Source of the DNA: Planctomycetota bacterium
GTDB lineage: Bacteria > Planctomycetota > Brocadiia > Brocadiales > Brocadiaceae
NCBI GenBank assembly: GCA_023261465.1
Contig: JAHFOW010000130.1
Span: 1-8,414, forward strand
Reading direction: 5' to 3'
DNA: 8,414 nucleotides
Part shown: positions 1-6,470 of the stretch, in pieces
Numbering within the stretch: position 1 is the first letter of the stretch
How the letters are laid out: each line of letters begins with the position of its first letter
The notes under the pieces: generated by a model
Told to the model about the DNA's origin: nothing
The model's input: the letters and a program-made list of their open reading frames with translations, nothing else
Database searches by the model: none
Translations under genes and position numbers: made by a program

Positions 1-130
1 TAACCTCCTCAGGAACATCAAAATCCGGCTGACCAATACTCAGGTTCACCGGATTTTGCATTTTTTGCGCTAAATCGAAGACCTTCCTGATTCCCGATGA
101 ATCGATTTGCGACATCCTGTAAGCAATCAT
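1..130 (-). CDS. Class I PLP-dependent aminotransferase, N-terminal part (runs off left edge)
   Basis: Reading leftwards from an ATG at 130-128, 43 codons are open to the window edge. The protein begins MIAYRMSQIDSSGIRKVFDL and continues with an NLSIGQPDFDVP segment at residues 29-40. The pairing of S-G-I-R-K-V-F-D-L with N-L-S-I-G-Q-P-D-F is characteristic of fold-type I (class I/II) aminotransferases of the aspartate aminotransferase type, cytoplasmic enzymes that move an amino group between an amino acid and a 2-oxo acid through PLP. The substrate cannot be told, because the PLP-binding lysine and specificity residues lie outside the window. The start overlaps the stop of the small basic protein gene by one base (TAATG), which suggests translational coupling. 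An in-frame ATG at 115-113 is the alternative start, but a GGA only one or two bases before it is too close to act as a ribosome site. The family call is secure; the reaction is not. Confidence 0.88.
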   Translation of the reverse strand, partial: MIAYRMSQIDSSGIRKVFDLAQKMQNPVNLSIGQPDFDVPEEV

Positions 131-408
131 TATTTCTTAGCCTTTTCCTTACCTGCTGCTGGCGCTGGCGCCGTCCCGCCTGCTGCTGGCGCGGATGTTG
201 CTGTGGCTGCTTCTGTCTTGGCGACCTTCTTCTCTGACTTGCCTTTTCGTTTGACCTTGGCGGCTTTTACTTTAGGAATACCAAAGACAGACATCGTTGG
301 TTTCCACTTGCCCTCTTCTTTCAATATTTTAATTCGCTCTGTCCTCGTAAATACATTTCTTGGTCTTGCCAGTTTGCCTTTTGTTCTTAAACTTTTGTTA
401 ATACTCAT
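130..408 (-). CDS. Small basic protein of PVC-group bacteria, with Ala/Pro/Gly-rich tail
   Basis: This 92-residue protein starts MSINKSLRTKGKLARPRNVF and is strongly basic. Residues 1-45 (N-K-S-L, R-P-R-N-V-F-T-R-x-E-R-I, W-K-P, S-V-F-G-I-P-K-V-K) form the conserved-looking core. I recognise it as a short basic family of roughly 60-90 residues seen in Planctomycetes, Verrucomicrobia and Chlamydiae; its role is not established, and nucleic-acid or ribosome binding is only suggested by charge. From about residue 48 the chain becomes Lys/Ala-rich, then a low-complexity Ala/Pro/Gly stretch ending in lysines. There is no signal peptide, membrane segment or cysteine. The ATG at 408-406 has a strong Shine-Dalgarno GAGGAG (419-414) five bases upstream, pointing to high translation. 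The gene lies 87 bases after the SPOR-like gene, and its stop overlaps the aminotransferase start. Confidence 0.85.
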   Translation of the reverse strand: MSINKSLRTKGKLARPRNVFTRTERIKILKEEGKWKPTMSVFGIPKVKAAKVKRKGKSEKKVAKTEAATATSAPAAGGTAPAPAAGKEKAKK

Positions 409-451
409 GGTTTCTCCTCATTGTTAAACGTATATACATAACGTGTAAAGA

Positions 452-466
452 CAAGGGTTGGCCTTG
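452..466 (-). other. Small hairpin between SPOR-like gene and small basic protein gene
   Basis: CAAGG (452-456) and CCTTG (462-466) form a perfect 5-bp stem with a 5-base loop in the 87-base gap. On the minus strand it is followed by TCTTTAC, not by a real T-run, so it is at most a weak terminator or a processing/stability element. I found no convincing promoter for the small basic protein gene downstream of it. Confidence 0.25.
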
Positions 467-495
467 CCTCACTAATTAAAAATTTATATAATTTA

Positions 496-1335
496 TTATC
501 TCATGCGAATGGGATAACATCCGCCGAATTGTTTTTTGTTTTCATACTTGAATTCGGCGAGTGCCTTTTGCGTATTGATTAAATCGGCACTATCATTTGA
601 ATCAAACTCGCCCATGCAAATAAATAATTCCTTGCCAGTGTTTACAACAAACGCCGCTTTACTTAAACCGCTCTGGAGTATCTTCGCAAGTTCTTTGGCC
701 TTCTCCATACTTTCCTTGGTATTCCGGTAAGAAACCACTCGCAATGTCCATTTGTCTTTAATGGTATCTTTCGTAACTGCTTTAGGTTGTTCCGGTTGTT
801 TTTCAACTGGTTTTTCAATCTTTGACTGGACTGGTTTGACAGCAGCAGTTTCTCCCGCCTTCGGTGCGAAGGTACTTTTTTTCGATTCCCGTGATTCTAC
901 AGATTCTAACCATGCTTCATCATGGCTCAGGACGCCATTATTATACCCAATTTTATGTCCCAAAAAAAAGCATGCAACCGATAGAAAAGTTACAGCTATA
1001 GCGCCAATAATGAGCGTTTCCTTCCTCACTATTACGTCGCCTTTGTGGTGAGTTTGCACTGCTCTTATTGTGTCAGAAAATGGTTTCCCGGTCACCGGTG
1101 TTTCTGATTTCTCTTTGCTATGAGATTCGCTGGTACTTGTTTTTCTTATCCAATCGAGCGGGTCTCCTGTTATTTTTGGTTTCGTAACATGCTTTTCCTC
1201 TGTAATGGGTAGTTGTGGTATTGCACCTGAAGGTTCAGAACGCGGCACAATTTCCTCATTTTGGACGGTGTCGGCCTTTTTTGGTTGAGTTTTAAGAATC
1301 TCAAAAAACTCCCTGGATTCGTTTCCTTTAGTCAT
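496..1335 (-). CDS. Single-pass membrane protein with C-terminal SPOR-like domain
   Basis: This is a 279-residue protein. Residues 1-106 are hydrophilic, charged and proline-containing, with no globular signature. Residues 107-126 (T-L-I-I-G-A-I-A-V-T-F-L-S-V-A-C-F-F-L-G) form one transmembrane helix with a basic flank (V-R-K-E) before it, so the N-terminus is probably cytoplasmic. A Lys/Pro/Glu-rich linker (about 150-192) follows, then residues 195-279 (W-T-L-R-V-V-S-Y ... A-F-V-V-N-T-G-K-E-L-F-I-C-M-G-E-F ... P-I-R-M-R). These show the beta-alpha-beta pattern and W-x-L-x-V-x-S-Y entry of SPOR domains, which in known cases bind glycan strands lacking stem peptides at division sites. The match is by pattern, not by a conserved catalytic residue, so function is inferred. 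The ATG at 1335 has GGAG (1347-1344) eight bases upstream. It is the first gene of the leftward cluster and is divergent from ligA. Confidence 0.75.
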   Translation of the reverse strand: MTKGNESREFFEILKTQPKKADTVQNEEIVPRSEPSGAIPQLPITEEKHVTKPKITGDPLDWIRKTSTSESHSKEKSETPVTGKPFSDTIRAVQTHHKGDVIVRKETLIIGAIAVTFLSVACFFLGHKIGYNNGVLSHDEAWLESVESRESKKSTFAPKAGETAAVKPVQSKIEKPVEKQPEQPKAVTKDTIKDKWTLRVVSYRNTKESMEKAKELAKILQSGLSKAAFVVNTGKELFICMGEFDSNDSADLINTQKALAEFKYENKKQFGGCYPIRMR

Positions 1336-1417
1336 AAATTCTACTCCATTTTCTGCCGGATACCTTGAATTTTCGTAAAATTACCGCAATTTCATAAGGA
1401 ATCCTAATTTCTGTAAA

Positions 1418-1439
1418 TTTATAATAAATGCATTATAAA
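1418..1439. repeat. Perfect 8-bp inverted repeat (operator-like)
   Basis: TTTATAAT (1418-1425) and ATTATAAA (1432-1439) are exact inverse complements separated by six bases (AAATGC). The dyad covers the -10 and spacer of the leftward promoter candidate and sits about 35 bases upstream of the -35 of the rightward promoter. This is the geometry of a repressor site, but AT-rich arms can arise by chance and no regulator is encoded nearby. Confidence 0.4.
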
Positions 1440-1444
1440 GTCAA
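1418..1444 (-). promoter_or_regulatory. Candidate leftward promoter for the SPOR-like gene
   Basis: On the minus strand, TTGACT (1444-1439) is followed after 15 bases by TATAAA (1423-1418). The 15-base spacing is short for sigma70, so this is a moderate candidate; TAAATT two bases further on gives a 17-base spacing but a poorer -10. The start codon lies about 80 bases downstream. Confidence 0.45.
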
Positions 1445-1472
1445 GTGATTTATAAGTTTAAAACAGAATACA

Positions 1473-1500
1473 TTGACTGTCATATAAAATGTGATATACT
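1473..1500 (+). promoter_or_regulatory. Sigma70-type promoter with extended -10, upstream of ligA
   Basis: TTGACT (1473-1478, five of six consensus) and TATACT (1495-1500, five of six consensus) are 16 bases apart. The TGA directly before the -10 gives the extended TGn motif. Transcription would start near 1507, leaving a leader of about 220 bases before the ligA ATG. This is the best promoter in the window. Confidence 0.7.
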
Positions 1501-1539
1501 GTTTTAATTTGCAGTATTTTAATTATGCGTTTTTGATGC

Positions 1540-1626
1540 GGTGTTGGTAGAACAAGTGTCTCGCTTGTCCTGTATCCATTTCTCGCTTTTGATTTGGTCA
1601 ACCGGGACGATCAGCCTACCAATACT
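1540..1626 (+). ncRNA. Candidate structured RNA element (11-bp closing stem plus 7-bp hairpin)
   Basis: GGTGTTGGTAG (1540-1550) pairs with CTACCAATACT (1616-1626) over 11 consecutive pairs, including two G-U. Inside it, ACAAGTG (1552-1558) pairs with CGCTTGT (1562-1568), seven pairs with a TCT triloop. The rest of the interior (1569-1615) offers only weak hairpins, such as TTGA/TCAA at 1589-1601. The element begins about 33 bases after the predicted transcription start. I do not recognise it as 6S, RNase P, SRP, tmRNA or a known riboswitch. A dispersed palindromic repeat is the main alternative. The pairing is seen in the sequence; function is inference. Confidence 0.4.
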
Positions 1627-1645
1627 TCTAATTTAATGACCATTG

Positions 1646-1713
1646 GCCCATCAAGGGCATAGGAATTGATGAGTCGTCTTACTGCCGGGCATTGAGTTTG
1701 AAGTTAAATGCCC
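1646..1713 (+). promoter_or_regulatory. Competing hairpins next to ligA start (attenuator-like)
   Basis: GGGCATT (1687-1693) pairs with AATGCCC (1707-1713), seven pairs with a 13-base loop, ending 16 bases before the ligA ATG. It is followed by only three T's, so it is weak as a terminator. GCCC (1646-1649) can pair with GGGC (1655-1658). GGGCAT (1655-1660) could instead pair with ATGCCC (1708-1713), excluding both other hairpins. An 8-codon ORF with AGGA five bases upstream (1669-1695) ends with its TGA at 1693-1695, at the edge of the 13-base loop. Control of ligA by this arrangement is a hypothesis. Confidence 0.3.
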
Positions 1714-1729
1714 TTTAATAACCTGGACT

Positions 1730-3754
1730 ATGACAGCAACTATCCAAAAAAAAATTGAACAACTCCGTGACACGATACGATACCATGATCGAAAATATTA
1801 TGGAGAAAATAATCCAGAGATTACAGACTATGAGTATGATAAACTCGTAAAAGAATTACAGCGTCTCGAACAGCTCTCACCTGAATTCATTACCCCTGAT
1901 TCCCCAACTCAACGTGTCGGCGGTGAACCACTTACTCAATTCCCTACGGTTGAACACAGGATTCCCATGTTAAGCATTGATAATACATATACAGATGCAG
2001 AATTAAAAGATTTTGACCGGCGTATAAAACGCATGGCAGGAATCGGAGGACATCAGGATATTGAATACGTTGTTGAATTGAAGATCGATGGTGTGGCAAC
2101 TACCCTTTGGTATGAACAGGGTATCTTTGTGAAAGGAGCTACCAGAGGTGACGGTTTTACGGGAGACGATGTCACTGCGAATCTCAAAACAATCCGTCAA
2201 ATTCCTTTAAAACTGGAGACCGATGGCGGAAAACATAAAATCCCGCCTGTCCTGGAAATACGAGGTGAGATTTATTTGCCGGTGAAAGAATTTCAAAGGC
2301 TCAATGAAGAAAGGGAAGAAACGGGTGAACAACAGTTTGCCAATCCCAGGAATGCCGCTGCAGGTTCACTGAAACTCCTCGACCCGCGTATTACAGCCCG
2401 AAGGCATTTACGTATTTTTGCCTATGCACTTGGATATTACGAAAGACTGGAACTTCAAACGCATATACAGTGTCTGGAACTTATTTCTGGATTTGGACTG
2501 CCGGTAAATCCCCATATAAAATTATGCACAAACATTGATGAAGTTATTCATTATTGCAATGAATGGAATAACCGCCGCAGGGAACTGGAATATATGGTGG
2601 ATGGAATGGTAATAAAGGTGAATTCTCTCCTTCTCCATGAACAACTGGGTTCTACCAGCAAGGCGCCACGCTGGGTAATTTCTTATAAATTTCAACCCGA
2701 ACAGGCCGTGACACAAGTGGAGGAGATTATCGTTCAGGTTGGTAAAACCGGAACGCTGACACCCGTGGCCAATCTTACGCCGGTGCCGCTTGCAGGGACA
2801 ACCGTTAGTCGTGCCACGCTCCATAACTTCGACGAAATCAGGCGGAAGGATATACGGGTTGGCGATTATGTACTGGTTCAAAAGGCAGGCGAGATTATTC
2901 CCCAGGTTGTGCATGTCTTGAAAGAAAAACGTACCGGGTGTGAAAGACCTTTTGATGAACCAGCGACATGTCCTGCATGTAAAGAGCGGGTAAGCAGGGA
3001 CGACCAGGAAGTTTATCTGCGTTGCCATAATTTGTTCTGTCTTGCTCAGGCAAAGCGGCGTATTCAGTACTTTTCAAGCAGGGACGCCATGGATATAGAG
3101 GGACTCGGTCCTGCTCTAGTGGAGCTATTGGTTGACAAGAGGCTTGTAAAAGATTATGCTGACCTCTTTTACATCAGGAAAGACGATCTGGTAAATCTGG
3201 AACGTATGGGAGAAAAATCATCGTCAAATTTGATAAAGGCCATTGAGGCGAGCAAGAATCGTGATTTAGACCGTCTGATATGTGCCCTTGGTATACACAA
3301 TGTTGGTTCTCATACCGCAGAAGTGCTTGCGGAGCATTTTGATTCCCTCGAAACACTTGCAGATGAGACCCAGGATGAGTTGGAAACCATTCATGAAATC
3401 GGGCCAGTTGTTGCCAGGAGTATTGTGGATTTTTTTCGGAACAAGCATACCGGGGCGATTATAGGGAAACTTAAGGCTGCCGGGGTAAATACGAAGAAGA
3501 TATCAGCCGCAAAGTTCGTAAAGAATACAAAAATCTCTGGAAAGTCATTTGTTATTACCGGTACACTACAGAAGTATTCAAGAAAAGAAATAGAGACCCT
3601 TATTAAAAGCCTTGGCGGTCGTGTAGCATCGAGTGTGAGTAAAAAGACCGATTACCTTGTTGCAGGTGCGGAATCGGGGAGTAAGCTCAATAAGGCCAGG
3701 GAGTATAATATCCGGATTCTTGATGAAGATGGGTTTGAAAAAATAATCGGGTGA
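1730..3754 (+). CDS. ligA: NAD+-dependent DNA ligase LigA
   Basis: This 674-residue protein is full length for bacterial LigA. It seals 5'-phosphate/3'-OH nicks during replication and repair using NAD+. The domains follow the standard order. The Ia NMN-binding region (about 1-70) includes Y-H-D-R-K-Y-Y and D-Y-E-Y-D. The adenylation domain has the catalytic lysine K118 in E-L-K-I-D-G, then R-G-D-G (139-142), E-I-R-G-E (176-180), D-G-M-V-I-K (291-296) and K320. Next come an OB fold (about 322-400), a zinc finger of C414, C417, C432 and C437, helix-hairpin-helix repeats (about 450-590) and a BRCT domain (about 597-674). Nothing essential is missing. The ATG at 1730 lacks a good Shine-Dalgarno (GGA only two bases away), and no better in-frame start lies upstream, so initiation may depend on the structured leader. 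The gene is probably transcribed from the promoter at 1473-1500. Confidence 0.97.
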   Translation: MTATIQKKIEQLRDTIRYHDRKYYGENNPEITDYEYDKLVKELQRLEQLSPEFITPDSPTQRVGGEPLTQFPTVEHRIPMLSIDNTYTDAELKDFDRRIKRMAGIGGHQDIEYVVELKIDGVATTLWYEQGIFVKGATRGDGFTGDDVTANLKTIRQIPLKLETDGGKHKIPPVLEIRGEIYLPVKEFQRLNEEREETGEQQFANPRNAAAGSLKLLDPRITARRHLRIFAYALGYYERLELQTHIQCLELISGFGLPVNPHIKLCTNIDEVIHYCNEWNNRRRELEYMVDGMVIKVNSLLLHEQLGSTSKAPRWVISYKFQPEQAVTQVEEIIVQVGKTGTLTPVANLTPVPLAGTTVSRATLHNFDEIRRKDIRVGDYVLVQKAGEIIPQVVHVLKEKRTGCERPFDEPATCPACKERVSRDDQEVYLRCHNLFCLAQAKRRIQYFSSRDAMDIEGLGPALVELLVDKRLVKDYADLFYIRKDDLVNLERMGEKSSSNLIKAIEASKNRDLDRLICALGIHNVGSHTAEVLAEHFDSLETLADETQDELETIHEIGPVVARSIVDFFRNKHTGAIIGKLKAAGVNTKKISAAKFVKNTKISGKSFVITGTLQKYSRKEIETLIKSLGGRVASSVSKKTDYLVAGAESGSKLNKAREYNIRILDEDGFEKIIG

Positions 3755-3778
3755 TAAAAAGAAATTTTAAAATTACAG

Positions 3779-3810
3779 ATTCGAACAGATGGCAAAGATG
3801 ATCTGTGAAT
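3779..3810 (+). other. Hairpin downstream of ligA
   Basis: ATTC plus ACAGAT (3779-3790) pairs with ATCTGTGAAT (3801-3810). This gives ten base pairs with a 2-base bulge (GA at 3783-3784) and a 10-base loop. It begins 25 bases after the ligA stop. No T-run follows, so it is a poor intrinsic terminator but could be a 3' end or RNA stability element. The rest of the 196-base gap up to tldD shows no clear promoter. Confidence 0.3.
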
Positions 3811-3950
3811 TAAGGACACGGCAAGGTAATATGCATATCTGTATCATAAGAAGAATAAAATAAAAAATGAATTATGGAAAAGAAATCGTATGTTCGGAAA
3901 GTATATAGAAGAACTCAATTTATGAAACTCTTGATTCGAAGGAATAAACA

Positions 3951-5312
3951 ATGGAAACCATCATAAAAAACGCCTTGAAATCGGCAAAGGCAGATTATGC
4001 CGAAATACGCATACAGGAAGGCGTCAGTACAGGTATTACATACGTTGGAAAAGAGCTCGAAGGTATCGGAGAAAACAACACCTTTGGCGGATGCGTGAGG
4101 GCTCTGGTTAAGGGGGGATGGGGGTTTGTTGCCTTTAACGATATCGAAAACCTTCCAAGGTATGTGGAAATGGCCTGTGAACAGGCGCTGTTTGTTGGAA
4201 CGCAACAAAGTCAGTTGGCCCGTATTCCAAAAGTTACCGATTATGTAAAGACGAAGGTAGATATAGACCCTGCTGACATTTCTTTAACAGACAAGCAGGC
4301 AATCTGTCACAAATATAACAATGTGATTCTCCTTTCAAGGAATATTCAAACGTCGAATGTACGGTACGTCGACTCTCACGGAACGGTATACTTTGCTAAC
4401 ACAGACGGAAGTTTTATTGTGCAGGAGACTATCTTTTGTGGTATTTCACTTATGGCAATGGCAAGGGACGGCATGAATGTTCAACAGGCATATCAATCTA
4501 TGGGCGATCTTCGGGGCTTTAGTAATGTCCAGAATCTTGAAGGGAAGTGCGAGGAGGTGGTCAAACGTGCGGTTGACCTGCTTTCCGCAAAACCGGTATC
4601 AGGTGGCAAGTATACCGTCATTATAGATCCAAAACTCTGCGGTGTTTTTGTTCATGAGGCATTTGGACACTTGAGTGAGGCTGATTTTATTTATGAAAAT
4701 GCGCAATTACGTGAAATTATGGTTATGGGTAAACGATTTGGAATTGACGCACTTTCTATTGTGGATGACGGCTCCATGGCAGGCGAGGCTGGATATAACA
4801 AATATGACAATGAAGGCACCCCCACCCAGAAAACGTATCTTATTAAAGATGGTATTTTAACCAATCGGCTCCATTCAAGAGAAACGGCAGCAAAGATGAA
4901 TGAAAAACCCACCGGTAATGCGCGTGCGATTAGTTATGTCCACAGCCCCATTGTGCGTATGACAAACACCTATATGGAGCCGCGTGATTATCCCTTCGAA
5001 AAAATGCTTTCAGAAGTCGATAATGGAATTTATGCCATTGGCGCCCTGGGCGGGCAGACAAATATGGAGATGTTTACCTTTAGCGCAGAAGAAGCCTATA
5101 TGATCAGGAATGGCAGAATACAGGAAAAGGTGCGGGATGTTGTTCTTACGGGCAATGTATTTGAGACGCTTATGAACATTGACGCTATCGGGAATGACCT
5201 GAAAATACACGGTGGACTTGGGGGATGCGGCAAAGGTGGGCAATCGCCTCTGCGTGTCAGCGACGGAGGTCCCCATGTTCGTATACAGAACGTCGTTATT
5301 GGTGGACGATAA
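3951..5312 (+). CDS. tldD: TldD-family metalloprotease subunit
   Basis: The 453-residue protein is a complete TldD (peptidase U62 family), the catalytic half of the cytoplasmic TldD/TldE (PmbA) heterodimer. In studied bacteria that complex degrades unfolded peptides and processes microcin B17-type precursors and the antitoxin CcdA. The zinc motif is H-E-A-F-G-H at residues 235-240, in the order expected of HExxxH. C426, in G-G-C-G-K-G-G-Q, fits the extra cysteine ligand near the C-terminus. A G-x-L-x-N-R-L-H-S-R segment (301-310) and T-G-N-A-R (321-325) are further family marks. The ATG has AAGGA (3939-3943) seven bases upstream. The stop overlaps the pilT start by one base (TAATG), so coupling is likely. 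Its partner pmbA begins 2.5 kb downstream, beyond two pilus ATPase genes. Substrates here are unknown. Confidence 0.95.
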   Translation: METIIKNALKSAKADYAEIRIQEGVSTGITYVGKELEGIGENNTFGGCVRALVKGGWGFVAFNDIENLPRYVEMACEQALFVGTQQSQLARIPKVTDYVKTKVDIDPADISLTDKQAICHKYNNVILLSRNIQTSNVRYVDSHGTVYFANTDGSFIVQETIFCGISLMAMARDGMNVQQAYQSMGDLRGFSNVQNLEGKCEEVVKRAVDLLSAKPVSGGKYTVIIDPKLCGVFVHEAFGHLSEADFIYENAQLREIMVMGKRFGIDALSIVDDGSMAGEAGYNKYDNEGTPTQKTYLIKDGILTNRLHSRETAAKMNEKPTGNARAISYVHSPIVRMTNTYMEPRDYPFEKMLSEVDNGIYAIGALGGQTNMEMFTFSAEEAYMIRNGRIQEKVRDVVLTGNVFETLMNIDAIGNDLKIHGGLGGCGKGGQSPLRVSDGGPHVRIQNVVIGGR

Positions 5313-6361
5313 TGGATATTTTAGAACTTCTTTCATTCGCTAAAAAGGAAGGCGCTTCGGATATTCATCTGAGTTCTGGAGAACCGCCCACAATACGTAT
5401 CCACGGGGATATAAGAAAGATTGATTCGCCTCCCTTGAATAGAGAAGACGTACATAAAGTGCTCTATGATATTCTTCGAGACCACCAGAGGAAGGTTTAT
5501 GAGGAGCAACACGAATTGGATTTTGCGATAGCATGGGCCAATATCGGACGGTTTAGGGTAAATGCCTTTATGCAAAACCGAGGGGAATCTATTGTATTCA
5601 GGACGATACCGACTGATATCCCAACGTTGGAGCAACTCGGTATGCCAAAGATTCTGAGTGATCTAACGGAGAAAGACAAGGGGCTTGTTCTTGTAACAGG
5701 ACCAACGGGATGTGGCAAATCCACCACCCTGGCTGCTATGATAGACCTTATAAACCGCAGGGATAAGTGTCATATCCTTACCGTTGAGGACCCGATTGAA
5801 TTTGTCCATGAATCAAAGAAATCACTTATTAATCAAAGAGAATTAGGGGTACACACCCATAGTTTTGCTAATGCACTGAAGGCGGCGTTGCGTGAAGATC
5901 CGGACGTGATTCTGGTGGGTGAAATGAGAGACCTGGAAACTATTTCCCTTGCGCTTACGGCTGCCGAAACAGGCCATCTGGTTTTCGGCACGCTACATAC
6001 ATCCAGCGCACCAAAAACCGTGACCAGGATTGTTGATGTGTTTCCCCCTGAACAGCAGGAACAGGTAAGAACCATGTTCTCTGAATCTTTACAGGCTGTC
6101 CTTACCCAGCAACTTTTAAAACGAAAAGACGGGAAGGGGCGTATTGCGGCGTTGGAAATTATGGTTGGCACAGCTGCGGTAAGAAATCTGATCAGGGAAA
6201 ACAAGATAGCTCAAATTCTATCGTCATTACAGACCGGACGTCAATATGGTATGCAAACTATGGATCAGGCCCTTGTCGAGCTTTACCAGAAAGAACAGGT
6301 TGCCAGGGAATCTATTGAGAAGCTGGTAAGTAACCCGGCGGCGTTGAGCGGAATAAAGTAA
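5312..6361 (+). CDS. pilT: Type IV pilus retraction ATPase PilT
   Basis: This 349-residue hexameric ATPase of the secretion NTPase superfamily drives pilus retraction from the cytoplasmic face of the inner membrane. The N-terminal PAS-like domain contains A-S-D-I-H-L (15-20). Walker A is G-P-T-G-C-G-K-S-T (130-138), the Asp box lies at E-D-P-I-E (159-163), Walker B is D-V-I-L-V-G-E-M-R-D (198-207) with catalytic E204, and the His box is T-G-H-L-V-F-G-T-L-H-T (220-230). A-V-R-N-L-I-R-E (289-296) corresponds to the AIRNLIRE motif needed for retraction in PilT, which separates it from PilB and PilU. The open frame extends upstream to 5225, but that extension overlaps tldD and is not PilT-like. 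The ATG at 5312 overlaps the tldD stop by one base and is the right start. pilU follows 109 bases after the stop. Confidence 0.95.
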   Translation: MDILELLSFAKKEGASDIHLSSGEPPTIRIHGDIRKIDSPPLNREDVHKVLYDILRDHQRKVYEEQHELDFAIAWANIGRFRVNAFMQNRGESIVFRTIPTDIPTLEQLGMPKILSDLTEKDKGLVLVTGPTGCGKSTTLAAMIDLINRRDKCHILTVEDPIEFVHESKKSLINQRELGVHTHSFANALKAALREDPDVILVGEMRDLETISLALTAAETGHLVFGTLHTSSAPKTVTRIVDVFPPEQQEQVRTMFSESLQAVLTQQLLKRKDGKGRIAALEIMVGTAAVRNLIRENKIAQILSSLQTGRQYGMQTMDQALVELYQKEQVARESIEKLVSNPAALSGIK

Positions 6362-6372
6362 CTTTTGTGGGG

Positions 6373-6456
6373 ATGAAAAGTATAATGCCCGAAATCGAAG
6401 AAAGGGTTGATAGATTAGAGCATTTTATAGCGCAGTTTACTACCAGCACTGGATAA
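6373..6456 (+). CDS. Possible 27-residue peptide between pilT and pilU
   Basis: A 27-codon ORF starts at 6373, 11 bases after the pilT stop, and ends with TAA at 6454-6456. It encodes an acidic amphipathic segment (P-E-I-E-E-R-V-D-R-L-E-H-F-I-A-Q-F) with coiled-coil spacing, followed by T-T-S-T-G. GGGG lies directly before the ATG, which is too close for an ideal ribosome site; a second in-frame ATG at 6385 shows no clear site either. The pattern recalls the N-terminal coiled-coil start of larger proteins, so it may be a truncated gene remnant or a coupling ORF that helps ribosomes reach pilU. It is equally compatible with chance. Confidence 0.3.
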   Translation: MKSIMPEIEERVDRLEHFIAQFTTSTG

Positions 6457-6470
6457 CGGGTTCGGTTATT

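Larger units (their letters stand above)
1507..1729 (+). other. ligA: Long untranslated leader of ligA
   Basis: This stretch runs from the predicted transcription start to the ligA ATG. It has no gene-sized ORF on either strand. It contains two structured parts, listed separately: a stem-closed element at 1540-1626 and a group of competing hairpins at 1646-1713. It also contains several mini-ORFs, of which only the one at 1669-1695 has a well-spaced Shine-Dalgarno (AGGA, 1661-1664). An independent small RNA ending before ligA is also possible. Confidence 0.5.

Noticed and set aside
107..427. 106-residue plus-strand ORF opposite the small basic protein
   Set aside because: It is the antisense shadow of an Ala/Pro/Lys-rich gene that has a strong ribosome site and a recognisable family core. 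The plus-strand reading shows no family motif.
752..1051. 99-residue plus-strand ORF opposite the SPOR-like gene
   Set aside because: It lies wholly antisense to a gene with a clear start, membrane helix and domain pattern. Its hydrophobic look comes from the complement of the linker and helix.
1687..1716. Intrinsic terminator ending the leader before ligA
   Set aside because: The 7-bp stem is real but is followed by only three T's, and its 13-base loop is large. I keep it as a hairpin rather than calling a terminator.
2522..3028. 168-residue minus-strand ORF inside ligA
   Set aside because: ligA is intact across this region with its OB fold and zinc finger. The cysteines and histidines in the antisense frame are by-products.
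3874..3966. 30-codon basic ORF just before and overlapping tldD
   Set aside because: It has no Shine-Dalgarno and overlaps the tldD start, and the region is AT-rich enough for such ORFs to arise by chance.
5225..5311. Upstream extension of the pilT frame (29 extra codons)
   Set aside because: The extension lies inside the conserved C-terminus of tldD, is Arg/Cys/Trp-rich and unlike PilT. The ATG at 5312, overlapping the tldD stop, gives the normal PilT N-terminus.
5833..6204. 123-residue minus-strand ORF inside pilT
   Set aside because: It is antisense to the Walker B and His box region of pilT, with no own ribosome site or family motif.
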